The notes beneath the pieces were generated by a model. That model worked only from the letters and a program-made list of their open reading frames with translations. It made no database searches and was not told the DNA's origin. A DNA stretch of 64,000 nt from Paraspadella gotoi (taxonomy: Eukaryota > Chaetognatha): positions 25,152,688 to 25,216,687 of the forward strand of contig CM119263.1 in NCBI GenBank assembly GCA_051294375.1. The letters run 5' to 3'. Each line of letters begins with the position of its first letter. Position 1 is the first letter of the stretch. This document shows positions 22,101 through 33,305 of the stretch, in pieces. The translations under genes and the position numbers were made by a program.

Positions 22101-23041
22101 TTCATATTGGTGAATTTCGATTGGATCATGAAACTGGATAAGTTTTAGATTTAAAAAAGATAAGGGGTGTTTACTAACCACTGGTTAGGTAGTGAGGACA
22201 ACTACAAGCTTCTAGCGGAGCTTATCGGTTTTAATTCAATACGGTTAAGCGTTACAATTTTTATTCTACGTTCCAGAAATGAAAAGCCGCCTTCTCGATT
22301 ATTAACTTTTAAATAGTCAAACAATCGAACACCAAGCTCTCATTGTCCCACTTTCTGACTCTTTGACCTGTGATCGACAGTCCTCCAATTCTCTTCGGAA
22401 GGAGACGAGTTGGCGCTGGTCGTCCTCATGTCGAGAAAAGATTGCGCGCGAAACGGTTTCGTGACTTTGAGACGCTAAGCAAATTTAAATTGGTCAGTTT
22501 GTCATAAGTCACAATTTTAAATAAATAGCGGTAATTATTGTTTCTTTCTTTTCATTGCGTTTAGAAAATTATAAAAAGACAATTACTTTTTTATTTTACA
22601 ACGATTATGTTTAATGACAAAAACAGACATGCGGAAATGAGGTCAAAATCAAAATCTGAAAACCGGGTGAAGAAAATTACGAAAGTAATTGAATTTGAAA
22701 GAATTAGGGTCGTTAAACAAGTTTTTCTAATTTATTTCTTGACGTTTGTCGCATCATAATTTTGTGACTGGCGACTATTCTTTCGAAATTCTAACGTTCA
22801 CGCGCATAAATTTTGTTGATAAAAAGTAAGGCATATAAGTATTTTAAAGAAAGTTGAATAAAAAACACGAAATAATCTTGTTCTTTTAAATCAGGAAAAG
22901 TGACCCATGACAATGCGTCCCCTATAACTTTGAGCCCGCCATACCGCTGTTACTGGACGTGGTCGTCTGTCCGGTGACGGTGACGGACGAGTGCGACTCG
23001 GAGTGACTCTCCGATTTGGAGTAATTAAAAGATGACGCCAT
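14061..23041 (-). CDS. Head-rod-transmembrane-stalk-C-type lectin gene (composite model)
   Basis: Exons in gene order: 23041-22945, 22082-21873, 21710-20370 (N gap inside), an unresolved part in the 20023-20312 gap, 19881-19731, 19526-19419, 19349-19188, 19121-18972, one unresolved junction, 18551-18268, 18060-17907, 17828-17722, 17647-17513, 16850-16777, 16584-16378, 16304-16219, 15993-15752, 15508-14473, 14389-14061. Reading phase agrees at nearly every border. Architecture: Ser-rich head, coiled-coil rod, PEVPRRxEAP-type repeats, more rod, Ala-rich linker, one membrane helix, glycosylated coiled-coil stalk, C-type lectin domain. That is a type II receptor plan with an unusually large cytoplasmic part. 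The weak link is 16219 to 15993, where the donor is only GTGTGT. If it is false these are two neighbouring genes, a cytoskeletal-like rod protein and a type II lectin. I recognise no named family for the whole. Confidence 0.55.
16037..16093 (+). repeat. (CTTT)n microsatellite
   Basis: Tetranucleotide repeat in the intron between the Ala-rich linker exon and the membrane exon of the composite gene. Confidence 0.9.
16219..18551 (-). CDS. Coiled-coil rod exons with Ala-rich C-terminal linker
   Basis: Seven exons with exact phase agreement: 18551-18268, 18060-17907, 17828-17722, 17647-17513, 16850-16777, 16584-16378, 16304-16219. They encode a largely helical, charged protein with heptad spacing (for example ELLALVDKVKEKEDRLL, and DRQNEMIVEADRNRRIAI). 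A segment LDTYPKGRQL interrupts the helix. The last two exons become Ala/Gly/Val-rich (GVAATAGVAAGAGV). After 16219 the same frame stays open to a TAG at 16090-16088, encoding EYDEFGRVPGMAPWW and more, an alternative C-terminus if 16219 is not a donor. No catalytic site is seen. The composition suits a structural filament or scaffold protein. Confidence 0.75.
17040..17236 (-). mobile_element. Candidate tRNA-derived SINE
   Basis: On the - strand, TGGCTCATTGAG near 17225 resembles a pol III A box and GGCTTCAATCC near 17181 a B box. Their spacing of 44 bases is that of a tRNA gene. A GC-rich body follows. It lies in the 17512-16851 intron of the rod gene. The boxes are imperfect. Confidence 0.4.
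18600..18970 (-). other. Unresolved interval with degenerate internal duplications
   Basis: The interval repeats a segment of about 80-90 bp three times with decay (near 18970-18900, 18900-18830, 18830-18780), each with an RMPLVERD-like coding piece or its remnant. One of these may supply the missing phase 1 exon. Confidence 0.4.
18972..19526 (-). CDS. Rod-protein exons (Pro-rich, then helical)
   Basis: Three phase 0 exons: 19526-19419 (Pro/Arg-rich, 36 aa), 19349-19188 (54 aa, basic helical, SRDRSPTWVTPLTAEDRRRI start) and 19121-18972 (50 aa, heptad-like, ending LVERDVRQ at GTGAGA). The next well-defined exon (18551) needs phase 1, so an exon or a different donor is missing between 18971 and 18552. 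That interval holds a second partial copy of the LVERD segment near 18895, so the sequence may have been locally duplicated. Confidence 0.7.
19147..19186 (+). repeat. (CT)n tract directly after a splice donor
   Basis: On the gene's strand it reads GTGAGAGAGAG, so the donor at 19187 runs straight into a (GA)n microsatellite. Confidence 0.9.
19731..19881 (-). CDS. Rod exon with probable two-base sequence loss
   Basis: The exon is 151 nt between a good acceptor and GTGAGT, but both neighbours require a multiple of three. Coiled-coil residues appear in three successive frames: EKAETASTLRHEREN, then DIADRERRFRAQNEI, then KKIAQLEERLAM. Two missing single bases would give 153 nt and one continuous helix. 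Sequencing error is the simplest explanation, since uncorrected indels are frequent elsewhere in this assembly. Confidence 0.55.
19944..21040. other. Three assembly gaps (10, 290 and 381 N)
   Basis: N runs lie at 19944-19953, 20023-20312 and 20660-21040. At least the last cuts a tandem-repeat coding region, the usual cause of such gaps. Confidence 0.95.
20370..21710 (-). CDS. Rod gene exon with Pro-Glu-Arg tandem repeats, interrupted by an N gap
   Basis: From 21710 the exon encodes a helical piece (EALHSLRARRETEMRPFEEE), a Pro/Tyr-rich linker (SYYDTLEPVAEAG), an ETRREARRTE-type charged run, and then tandem units of about 16-18 residues containing REEPMREVPRRTEAPDRE. On the other side of the gap the same kind of repeat continues and leads to a helix ending at CAG|GTTATA. 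The 381-N gap lies inside the repeat array, so the true copy number is unknown. Acceptor AG at 21712-21711 joins in phase 1 to exon 21873. An ATG at 21720-21718 preceded by an in-frame TAA is an alternative start. Confidence 0.7.
21873..23041 (-). CDS. N-terminal exons: Ser-rich head and first coiled coil
   Basis: The proposed first exon 23041-22945 begins ATGGCG and encodes MASSFNYSKSESHSESHSS and a Ser/Thr-rich rest, ending in phase 1 at GCG|GTATGG. It joins to 22082-21873, a 70-residue helix with heptads (HLESEMENEARIFNDLQQLV), also phase 1 out. A Ser-rich head before a coiled-coil rod recalls intermediate-filament-like proteins, but I do not see the conserved filament end motifs. The 860-bp intron 22083-22944 holds nothing recognisable. 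Confidence 0.65.
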
Positions 23042-26000
23042 CGCGAGGCTTTGTAGGTCGGCCGAGAGACCGACGACGGCCCGCCGACGGTCCGGCGACT
23101 GCCCGTTCCCCCGAAAAAGTTATTTTTATCGACGCTTTTCTTTTTTATGTACGTTGATTTTTGCGAATATAAATATAGCGACTATTTTCAAATTATTTTG
23201 AAGAACCCTCTTTACGGCTTTCATGAGCCGTTACGCGTATATATCAAAAAGTTGCGATATTCGATCTAAAAAATTAGTTCATTCTTTCTTTTCCTTTCCC
23301 TTTACTAACTTTTTCTTTTTTTCTTTCTTTTCTTCTCATTGCGACGAAAAGCGGATTTTCTGGTGAACGCCCATCGAGCCAAACGCGTCGACGCCCGATC
23401 GACGTCCGCAACTCGATCCTTAAATGGACTCACCCGCGTAGCCTTGTTGGCGGCGACGTAGTCGAGAGACAGAGAGACTCGGGTTCGAATCCCCATTGTG
23501 CGTTGATTAATATATGGAAATTTCTTTCGTATTTAAATATTTCAGTCAATCAAGTAAATAAATTTGCTAATCACTATTTCTGTTCGGAAAAAATATATAA
23601 TTTACTGTAGCATTCTCGGTACAACGTTCGGTAACTCTCAGCTGACTTGCTTCGGGTGGTTATTTCAGTGCTCAATTATGATCGGTTTTTAAAATGACTA
23701 CTCCTTGTTTCAACCAAACTCGTTATCATCTTAATAATCTCAAGTACAGCGATCTTAATATATTAACTGATTTATGGAGTGATTTTTTATCCACAGTTAA
23801 TGAAAAAGTATTAAAGTTACATGTTTATGTATTTTTACAATGTACATCTCTCGTTGACTAGTTAACCCGACAATTAACTATTAACAGTTAAACTCGACGA
23901 AGATCTTCGACAAACGTTGCCATTTTGTCCAAATTTTTTGGGTATTTGAGCGACATCTTATTTTTTTAAAAGGACTTCCACAAAAAAAAAGACACTCGAG
24001 CTCGAGCTCGTTCATTATCTACGAATATATATCGAAAGTATACATTAATTTTTTTGGAAAAGATGCTACTAAAAAGGATGGAAAATTGTAAATTTCTCTT
24101 GCCCCTCCGCAAATTTAATATTTCTTTCGTGTCAATTACGTCTATTTTTAAAGTGAACTTTAATCTTTAAACATACTGACAAGAAACGAAACACGAATGT
24201 GACAGTTCTTCTTTTCTCCTCAACTCGTTCATAAAGCAATTAAAATATATACGACTGTTATTCAATTTAATTTTATTGGTCACGAATCTTCAATTCGTCG
24301 AAAGAAAATGTTTTTCCGAAATTAGAAACTCGTCTAATGGATGACGCGGCGAAGACGTTTCGGTTTTTTTCGTTGAACTTCGAGTCTAAAAATAGAAACT
24401 CGATCGATTTTCCTAATTCGAGATTTTTTTTATCATTACTGACCGTGAAAGCTGTGAAAAGGTCGCTTGAGCTGGAGGATCCGAGAAGTGTGACCGTTTT
24501 AAATTAAATTTGGTTAAAAATAGTAATATCTAAATAGTTCTCGCCCTGTTAATTATCGTCGATGTAAATTAAAGTTAGTTTTTCGGGGTGAATCCCCTTC
24601 TCTGATTCAGGCTTGGCCCAAGTCGTTTTTTTTTTGTTCACGTGCCCGACTCAAAGTCTTTCGAGTTCAAAGTCTTGAGCACTTGTCGGTGATCACCTCA
24701 TTCACGAAATCGGAAATAAACGGGAGTCGATAAGAATGACGCACGGTGGAGGCGCCGATAGGCAATGGTGAGAGGATATTAATTCATTTCAAGGGAAAAA
24801 CCTATATTTCAAAACTAACCAGTGACGTCATTATCAAATTTAGGAGCCGAATTTTAATTCTCTTTCGCCCAAAAACGATACCAGATTTCTCAAGTTCGAG
24901 CTGCCACGTATCTTCGATCTGATTGGCCGGATGGGTTCATCGTCCTCAGTTGATGGATATCACGAAGGGCTCCATCGCTTCATTTATTATTTTAAAGCTT
25001 AATATTTCGTTCAGTTTTCATTCAAAAATCTTCGTCAATTACTGCAAGCACTATAACCAGGGAAAAACTCGTTCTTGTTAAGCGAGTACAACTCAGACAA
25101 AAATTGATCGACAATCGCCGACGTTAGATGGTGAGATTTCGCGTTATCTGTGTGTGTAAGTGTCTCCAATTTAAGAGAGCGAGATTGAAAAGATAAACGT
25201 TTCGTAAGCTCTAACCTCTCGATTTCTTGAAACAAAATAATAAAAATAAGTTAATAGGTAGGATTTTTAGGGCTCTTAGCATCTTGTCAAGATCAGTTTT
25301 ATCAAGTATTAACGCGTTTTATTTAAATATGCAAATTGAGTTTTTCCGGCCGAAAAACCTACGCGAGGCTAAATTGAAAGGTTGAGAGAGAAAAAAAGGA
25401 GTGGCTGAAGTGCATCCGAAGGTTGAACGGAAGAGCGAAACCCCGATTTTCTTCCCTGGTCTAAAAGACCCCGTTCGCCTATCCTACCCTAAACCTAAGC
25501 CAATCCCATCTCCCTGTTCTACCCCTTACCAGTTCACTCCCCAACCTTGTTCGATGTTCTTTTCTCTCCGGGGTGATTTTTAATCCGATCTTCCTTCTCT
25601 CACCAAAAATTCAATTTTTTCACTATCTTCATTCGATCAGTCTATCCTAAAGCCTCACCAATTTCTTCTCCACTCACCAGTTTCTTCTTCCTCATTAATC
25701 GCTTCACAATCCTTCCATTCGAATCCAATCTCCGCCCGACGAACCCGAGTCTTCCCTCCACCGCCCAAGCCACGCCCATCGAAACAAACGAAACCTCAGT
25801 TGGAAACTCCTCTCCACTTCCGATTCGAATCGCCTCCCTCTCCCGTTATGTCCTATATTTCAACCCTCCTAATTTTATTTATGAGCTCAAATTCGTAACC
25901 AATCACGAGCAAGCGGAAAAATTTCATCCGATTCTTGCGAAATGACTCATTCATTTAATAAGCTATTTTCCCATGATTTTGGATAGGCAACTGCGCGTTA

Positions 26001-26390
26001 TGGTTTCCATTTATTAATATAGAAGGGCCATGCAAGCTTTCTCATCTATGAAGTGGTATAAGATTTCTATGAGTTGTTTAAATAAAAAGACAACCCCCTC
26101 AGTTTTACATCAACGAATATTATATTGTATATTTAGCAAAATATTTCTAACGAAATTTTATGACCTTCGATCTGCTTTGTTCAATCCTTTACCCTTTGTG
26201 TACGAGCTCTCACCCCTAATCCCTGCCCCTCGATTCGCCCTAAAAAAATTAAATTAAAACGAAAATTAAAAAAAATGATATGATGACGAATCCGTCGGGA
26301 GAAAAAAAAACTTAAGACTGAGAAAAAACTCTAGAGATAAAAAACTCTCGAACTTCTTGTTGTGTTTGGGATTCTGAATAAACAAGTATA
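23042..26390. other. AT-rich non-coding region upstream of the rod gene
   Basis: This is the presumed 5' flank of the rod/lectin gene. The first 60 bp upstream of the ATG are GC-rich (CGGCCGAGAGACCGACGACG). Apart from the tRNA-like relic at 23431-23503 I see only AT-rich sequence and short T-rich tracts, with no coding frame of convincing composition. Confidence 0.5.
23431..23503 (+). other. tRNA-like pol III relic
   Basis: TAGCCTTGTTGG at 23439 fits an A box at 11 of 12 positions, and GGTTCGAATCC at 23482 is a perfect B box; their spacing is 43. The D arm (GCC/GGC) and most of the T stem pair, but the acceptor stem does not (about three of seven pairs). It is a tRNA pseudogene or SINE head, not an intact tRNA. 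Confidence 0.45.
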
Positions 26391-26394
26391 GAAG

Positions 26395-26442
26395 AATTCT
26401 CTCTCTCTCTCTTCCTCTCTCCTCTCTCTCTCTTCTTCCTTT

Positions 26443-26478
<36 letters not shown>

Positions 26479-26647
26479 CTCTCTTCTCTCTCTTCCTCTC
26501 TCTCTCTCTCTATCGGCGTGGGATAGTCGCCTCTTCCCGACAGTTGGACGTCTCTTGAAATGATTGTCTTTTCACTTTAATCCTAATTTCCAAAACGGAA
26601 ACGTGTTTAACTGTAACGACCAAGAAGATCGCCGAGCTCTGAGAAAA

Positions 26648-26721
<74 letters not shown>

Positions 26722-27840
26722 TCCTTTTCGGCGTCTTAGGAATTTCCGCGCCTTCGAGCTTCCCCGCCCTTTTTCTTTTAATTTCATTTTCTTTCTTTTC
26801 ATTCTTTTCTTATCTCACTTTTCTTCGGGTCTTTCCTCTCTGTCGAGTATTCACGTTTCAGTCTCGAATCAAAGGAAAGGATTTAAGCCCTAATTTCTCA
26901 TCCGGCGATGATAACTCGAGTCGCTGTCGGAAACGAAGGCATGGAAAAAGTGAAAAAAAAATGCTGTTCATTCAATTTCAAAACTACATTAGTTTTCAAC
27001 GGTAATAGTGTTATTACCGTCCTATTCATTAACAACAGCTAATAAATTTGTCTCCTTCACCGGCTAACATTGATGTGAAAAAATAACCTTAAAATCCCAG
27101 TTTTAAAGAAAAAAAGTTGCACAATTTGTAACTTGTTTATTTTTGATATTTTTGGTAGATTTATTAAATGTTATCGCTTTTAAAGTGACTTCAAACAGGA
27201 ACAAGAAATTATCTGACAGTCTCGTGTTAATGATTAATTCTCGCTAAATTATTTTTCTAGTCATAATTTCTCGCTAAGAGTCATTTAGGTAGTAAAATCC
27301 TTTCAGAGGTGAATCAAATTTTAAAAACCGAGATGAACGAACTTTTTTAATTCGCCTAAAAGTTCGTAGAAAGGCCGCTGAAGAAAACGATGATGACGAC
27401 GACGATGATGACGATTAAAGACGAGTTAGACGACGACGACGACGACAACGACGTCGTTAACTACGTCTCATCACTCTCTCTCCAAGGTGTTTTATTTTTC
27501 TTGTCCATCATCGACCCCAGAGTTTAATCAGATTTGCTGCGATTATTTTACCGTTTTAATTCTTTCATTATGTTTTTCTTGAGACGGAGGAGGAAGAGAG
27601 AAATAAAAAAGAAAAAAAAGCGGAAAAAAACGGATTTGTCGTCGTCGTTGTCGACGTCATTCGGGTCGTTTAAAGTTTAACAAAATCTTTTTTTTAAATT
27701 CGAGTTCAGGACCCGAAAATTTTTTTTTTCCTCCGCAGACCCAAGACGACCCAGTTTTTTGACGGAAACTGATTTTCCCTATGTCATGGCATTATCACGC
27801 CCTGTCTAAATATTTCAGGGCTAAAAAGCTCTCTTTGCTT

Positions 27841-27876
<36 letters not shown>

Positions 27877-28531
27877 CTTCTCTTCTCTTCTCTCTCTCTC
27901 TCTCTCTCTTCTCTCTCTTCTCTCTCTCTCCGCCCACGACCACCGACCAGGCGTCAAAACCGCAAAAACCACAAAATCGCGATCGGCGATTTCGAGCTGC
28001 CGAAGATGGAGGGGGGAGTTTCAGGGGGGCGGCGTCTGTGCGGAGTCGATTTGGCCGAAAAGAGAGAAGAGAAAAAACAAAAATAACTTTTCATCTTTTC
28101 TAGGAAATGAGAAGAAGGAAATCGGTGCGGCCAGGTCGCGCGAGATGAGGCCTTTTTCAAGGCCGAAAACCGGATTTCGCTTGAATAGGATTGGTTTCGT
28201 GATTTCTCGAATGATTATGATTGCATTTGCAGAGAAAGNNNNNNNNNNAGAGAGAGCCACATCGTTTATGTTTTGAGCAAATGACCAATAATCGCGGCTA
28301 TTAATCAAAACCTTCGCTTTTCGAATGATGAAATAAAATCCAAGAGGAAAAGTTTATTTTTAAATCTATGACGTCAACAGCGCGAGGAATTCGATCGGGA
28401 CATTTAAGGTCACGTATGTGGCCAGTTGCCCGACGCTCCTTTATTTTTCTGTGTATATCGGGCCGAATAAAATATTCACATCAGGCCCGGGCACGCATAA
28501 TATATAATTTTTAATCAGTGAATGAATTCGT

Positions 28532-28577
<46 letters not shown>

Positions 28578-28580
28578 AAA
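26395..28580. repeat. Cluster of (CT)n and (GA)n microsatellites
   Basis: Long tracts lie at 26399-26512, 26653-26719, 27837-27931 (all CT on +) and 28533-28575 (GA on +), with a (GAC/GAT)n stretch at 27388-27455. The sequence between is AT-rich and non-coding. A 10-N gap at 28239-28248 interrupts another GA tract. Confidence 0.85.
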
Positions 28581-28923
28581 GCCAAACCCCGTTCTTGTGG
28601 TTTTTTTTTTCCGCTATAATTATAATGCTTGTCATCTATTCTCTTTTTCTCTCTACTTCCATTGAAGGAGTCATTGCCCTTTGGACCTAATAACCTCGTT
28701 CAAAAAAAATCGATCTCCGGGTGAGAGGAAAGTTTATGGTGGGGGAATCAAGGTGCGACCATGGGAAGGGAAAATTCTATGGTGCGAAGAAACTTGCGGG
28801 ATTTGGGATTCTGTCTCTGGTTCGTTTGGCTGCGGGAATTTAGAGTCTGTTTTGCGAGAAGTACGGTGTGATTTCGAAAAAAATTACCTCGCCCCTAGTA
28901 GTTTTAAGTCGGATCTGCTTATA

Positions 28924-30243
28924 AGCAGATCCCGACTCTATAATTCACTTTGTCGGTCCGTCGGTCCACCCCCTCAGTTGTGTCAGGCATTGACATATAT
29001 TATGTCAGATCATCGAATTATGATAAGTTATGAAAAAAAACCGATGTCCGTCTGTCCGTCTATCTGTCCGTCCGTCTGTCCGTCCGTCCGTCCCACCTTA
29101 GCAAAAAAATTCAATTACTCGTGATTGGACGGATAGATTGGAATGAAATTTTATGAGTGGGTAGGGAAGTGTGCGAATGAGCTGGATATGAAGTTTCGAT
29201 GAAATCGTGCGAGTGGAAAAGAGTAAATGGAAAAAACAAAAAAAATTATTTCACCATTTGAACGCCAATTACTCATGAGTAGATGGGACGTATGTGGGTA
29301 GGAAAGTGTGTGATTAAGCTGGAAATAAAGTTTTGATAGAACCGTCTGAGTGGAAATAAACTGGAAAAAACAAAAAACCTATTTCACTAATTGATTATGC
29401 TTCTTTTTATTTTTATATTAAATGTAAATGCAAGATGTATTAATTAATAAAATAATTAATCAGTTAATTAATCAATTAATTAATTAATTAATCAATAATT
29501 AATTAATCAGTCAATTAATTAATCTATTAATTATTAAATCAATCAATTATCATCTATAATTAATTATTCGATCAATTTATTTATTTATCAATTAATTAAT
29601 TATTTAATCAATCAATCAATCATGTCAATCGTTATTGGCATTATTGTTGTCATCGCCATGATCGTCGTCGTTGGTAAATGACGAAAAGACCTAAAAAACA
29701 AACATTTAAGATCAAATTAATTAATTTATTAATTAATTATCGCTAATGATCATGCTTGTGGAAATGAGTTTAAATGGAAAAAACAAAAGTCATATTTACT
29801 TGAAGGATTTTTACTTATATTTACTCATAATTATTATATTTATTAAAATTGGATAGATCAAATAAAATTTTGTGTGTGGGTAGTAAACTATGAGATTAAG
29901 CTGGATATAATTTTTTGATGGAATCGTAGCAGTGGAAAAGAATTTAAAACAGAAAACCAAAAGACACATTTATGTCAATTTTTAAAAGTTTCTCTCTATT
30001 TCTCTCTGATTTATTGATTGATTGATTGACCAAATTATGCTAATTGACCAAATTATGCCGGTTGACCAAATTGGTAATGATTGATAGATAAATTGATTTA
30101 TAGATTTTTTCATAGATTTATTAAGAAGTCTGTTATGATTCGTTATAATCACAAATTGAGAGTCAGAAAAATTATCTTCGGATTAGCATATTACCGCTTA
30201 ATTATCGTAGGCAGATCCGACATTGTTTGCTCAAACTTGTTTT
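28924..30243 (+). mobile_element. Unclassified non-autonomous repeat, copy 3 (longest)
   Basis: It has the same ends as the intronic copy at 6731. The 1.3-kb body has the (GTCC)n tract, two or three GTGTGTGGGTAG units and a long (TTAATTAA)n part. Just before its left end, GTCGGATCTGC is followed by TTATAAGCAGATCCCGAC, a near-palindrome formed with the element's own terminus. No coding capacity is seen. Confidence 0.7.
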
Positions 30244-31216
30244 CAAAAAATTAAATTAAATGCTTATGTCTACAATATATTTTAGTGCGCTGCCTCTTCA
30301 ACTCTTTCGCTTGCTTGCGTAGTATCCAAATGGAGAGAAACGAATATCAACAAAAAATTGGATTTTATGACCGGACTCGAGTTTCGCGCCATGATCGAAC
30401 ATCATATAAGACGTGCGTCATCAAGATGAGTTCTGATGAAATTCTAAATATAGCAACATCATGATTATTTATTTTTTTGATGGAAGTAAGTAAGTATCTA
30501 AATATAGAATGAGGTAAGCCAAGATAAGATAAGACGACTTGTCAAATTTTATAAGTCCAACATCTTTAATCCGCAGCCCTTTGCTTTAGATGCGAAGTAA
30601 ATCAACCCATCGCATTGGTAAACGCGCCAAGTAATTATAACTTATAACTTCTGAACCATAACCGTATTCACACAATCTATCAGTTAGTAAGGTTTAACCA
30701 AACAACGAAAAAATGAAAACTAGAGTTCTCTATTTAAAGCTGTACGGCCTAATACGTACACGTCGTACAGTGTACGTATTAGGTTTGATTAGNNNNNNNN
30801 NNTGGTTGACTTTCTCAGTCAGTGGAACATGCAATTCTTGCGGTGTACCAAACAATCATAATCATCTTATAGATTCAAACCCAGCCTGTGGGAAAATAAC
30901 AGCCCAACGAATCGTCTTGTATAAATCGACATGGAAGGGTCCATCATGAAATTTAAAGAAGGTAAATTAGGTAAATCGCGAATAAAATGATTTAAACTTT
31001 GAATACAAGCTTTATTGAAGTATATGTCTCAAGAACTTTGTATTCTCAATGATAGTCATCTTTCCCAACACGGAAGTTTTACGCAACGAGTCAAATTGAG
31101 CTCCAAAGTTCATCGAGAGAAAATCTCGTTAAAATTTTCAAAGGCGAACGAGTCAATTTTCTCTTTTTTTTTCTCAAAACAAAATCTTCCGATCCGCTTT
31201 TATCGACGTCATTGGA

Positions 31217-31257
<41 letters not shown>

Positions 31258-32000
31258 ATAGACAGAAGGAATGCGGTACTCACGTCATCCCATTAAAATC
31301 GATAAGTTGCGGTGGAGTTAATGGGCTGAGAGGCAGACAAAGATAATTCATCAGCAGAAAAAGACGATAAGGAATCGATTGTAAACACTTTTTTATTATT
31401 AAATTTTTTTATTTATTTGTTTGTTTTTAACGCAATATAAATTTAGATTCATGACTCGTATTTTTTATTTGGTTTTCATATTTTGTTACTGACGCAATCG
31501 GGAACTTTTTAAAAAAAATATTAATTCCTTTTATTTTTTTGTGGCGTTTTGTTTATTTATTAGCTTTTCTTATTTTCTTATTTTTCAACTTAATAACAAT
31601 TAAAGCTGCCTTATATTTTAACTCTATATCTTAATTCAATGTCTGTTTATAATAATAAACGTGTCAACTAGTAAACAATGTTTTTGTATGTTACCGATTA
31701 ATGATATATCTCGGAACAGGAAATCCCGCCTCACGAGCAGATGCCAAAACTGCGTGACCAAACGAACCAACAGGAAAGAAAAACACAATTGAAAAACGGT
31801 TTTCCTTTCAACTTTTTCTCTCTTTCATTCTTTTGATTTTTTCCCTCGCAAATGGTGGGTCTCTTTGTCTCTTTGTCTCTTTGTCTCTTTGTCCCGCGGT
31901 TTCCGCTGCCATCCCATCCCTTCCCTTTTTCGCTCTTCATTCACTCTTTCACTTTTTTACTCCACTTTTTTCGGTGAATCTTTTCAGATAAGTTTACTTT
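30244..32000. other. Non-coding AT-rich stretch
   Basis: It holds a 10-N gap (30793-30802) and a (GA)n tract at 31209-31254. No coding exon is supported. Confidence 0.5.
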
Positions 32001-32038
32001 CTTTTTATCCTTTATTGCTCAGTTGCGAAATTCACCGG

Positions 32039-32078
<40 letters not shown>

Positions 32079-32134
32079 CTTTGTCTTCTTTCTTTCTTTC
32101 TTCTTTCTTTTCTTTTCTTTCCTTCTTTCTTTCT

Positions 32135-32166
<32 letters not shown>

Positions 32167-32290
32167 TTTCTTTCTTTCTTTCTTTTTTCTTTCTTTATTT
32201 ATTTATTTATTTATTTATTTATTTCCCTCTTCCTTCCTTCCTTCCTTGCCTTCCTTCCTTCCATCCTTCCTTCCTTCCTTTATTCTTGCT
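32039..32290 (+). repeat. Compound pyrimidine microsatellite
   Basis: Successive (CT)n, (CTTT)n, (ATTT)n and (CCTT)n blocks make an almost unbroken pyrimidine strand over 250 bp. Confidence 0.9.
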
Positions 32291-33305
32291 TTTTTTTCCA
32301 TTTCTTCTTTTCTTCTACTGTCTCTCTTGGCATCCTTCTCCCTCATAGTTTTTATTTCCATTGTTCCATCGACTCGTTTCTATTTGTTCTTCTTTTTACA
32401 ATATATGAGGATTTTTTAGGTAAAAGAAACAAAACTTCGAAATAATTTTTTTCCTCCGTCTTGGTTTTTGAAAGGAAACGAAGACGATGAATGATGATGG
32501 GAGGAAGTCCGACAGGCGAGATAGGAAACGACCAAAGGAAATAGAGACCGAGACGGAGAAGCATGAAAATCTAAAACCGAAATTATAACTATTCGATAAA
32601 TATAGAAAAGAATATAACCAAGATTTACCAGGTCCTAACGGTCGGGAATGTGACGCATTGTCTAATTATTTTTAACTATTGGTAAATAGTAGTTTCACTC
32701 TGGGGGTTAATTCGTCATTCGTCAATGCCCGACGGGATGTTTCGAACCTTTACGACCCTACGTCAATCCCGAGTACGAATTTTTTTGTCATCGTCGGGAT
32801 GGATTCTTTTGTCGTCATATTGTGATCGTGTGAAACTTTCTTTAATTGGTGAGAATCGATCATTGTCAGTGTACGTATTAGAGTGAAACTGATTTTATAA
32901 TTATCGATTTGTGTTAAACGGCGTTTAACGAGTATAGATGGCAAGGTTAAATGTCAGTAACTCTGTAGCAGATTAATTGTGAATTGTCTGAAATGAGATT
33001 GAGTTCCTCAATCTCATTTGCATATTGTCGTATTCTGATTAAGCTTTGATAAATTTTTATTCTATTACCTTAAAGGTTTAATATTATTATTTTAACATTA
33101 GTAAATGATCATGTTTTATTTGTGGTTCCATTAATAGCTAAATAATTAATGATTTAATTGTCATAATTGCTAGTTTATTACTTTAATTATTCTTGTTGAT
33201 TCCAGCTGACCTTTCTATGTTAGTAAAGAAAATATATTCTCAGAGAATTATTCCCTTAGTCAGCTAGGATTAACAAGGGTCGTTTTGAACCACTATGCTC
33301 TTGCG

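Noticed and set aside
23431-23503. Functional tRNA gene
   Set aside because: The promoter boxes are good, but the acceptor stem does not pair and the anticodon arm is irregular. It is kept only as a relic.
26564-26893. Open frames made of poly(Ser-Leu) or poly(Arg-Glu) over (CT)n/(GA)n tracts, here and at many other places to 63313
   Set aside because: Dinucleotide repeats lack stop codons in any frame, so long frames arise automatically. No flanking coding sequence supports them.
28681-29124. 147-codon frame with a Cys/Trp-containing start
   Set aside because: Its second half lies inside the non-autonomous repeat that starts at 28924, and no splice partner or domain is seen.
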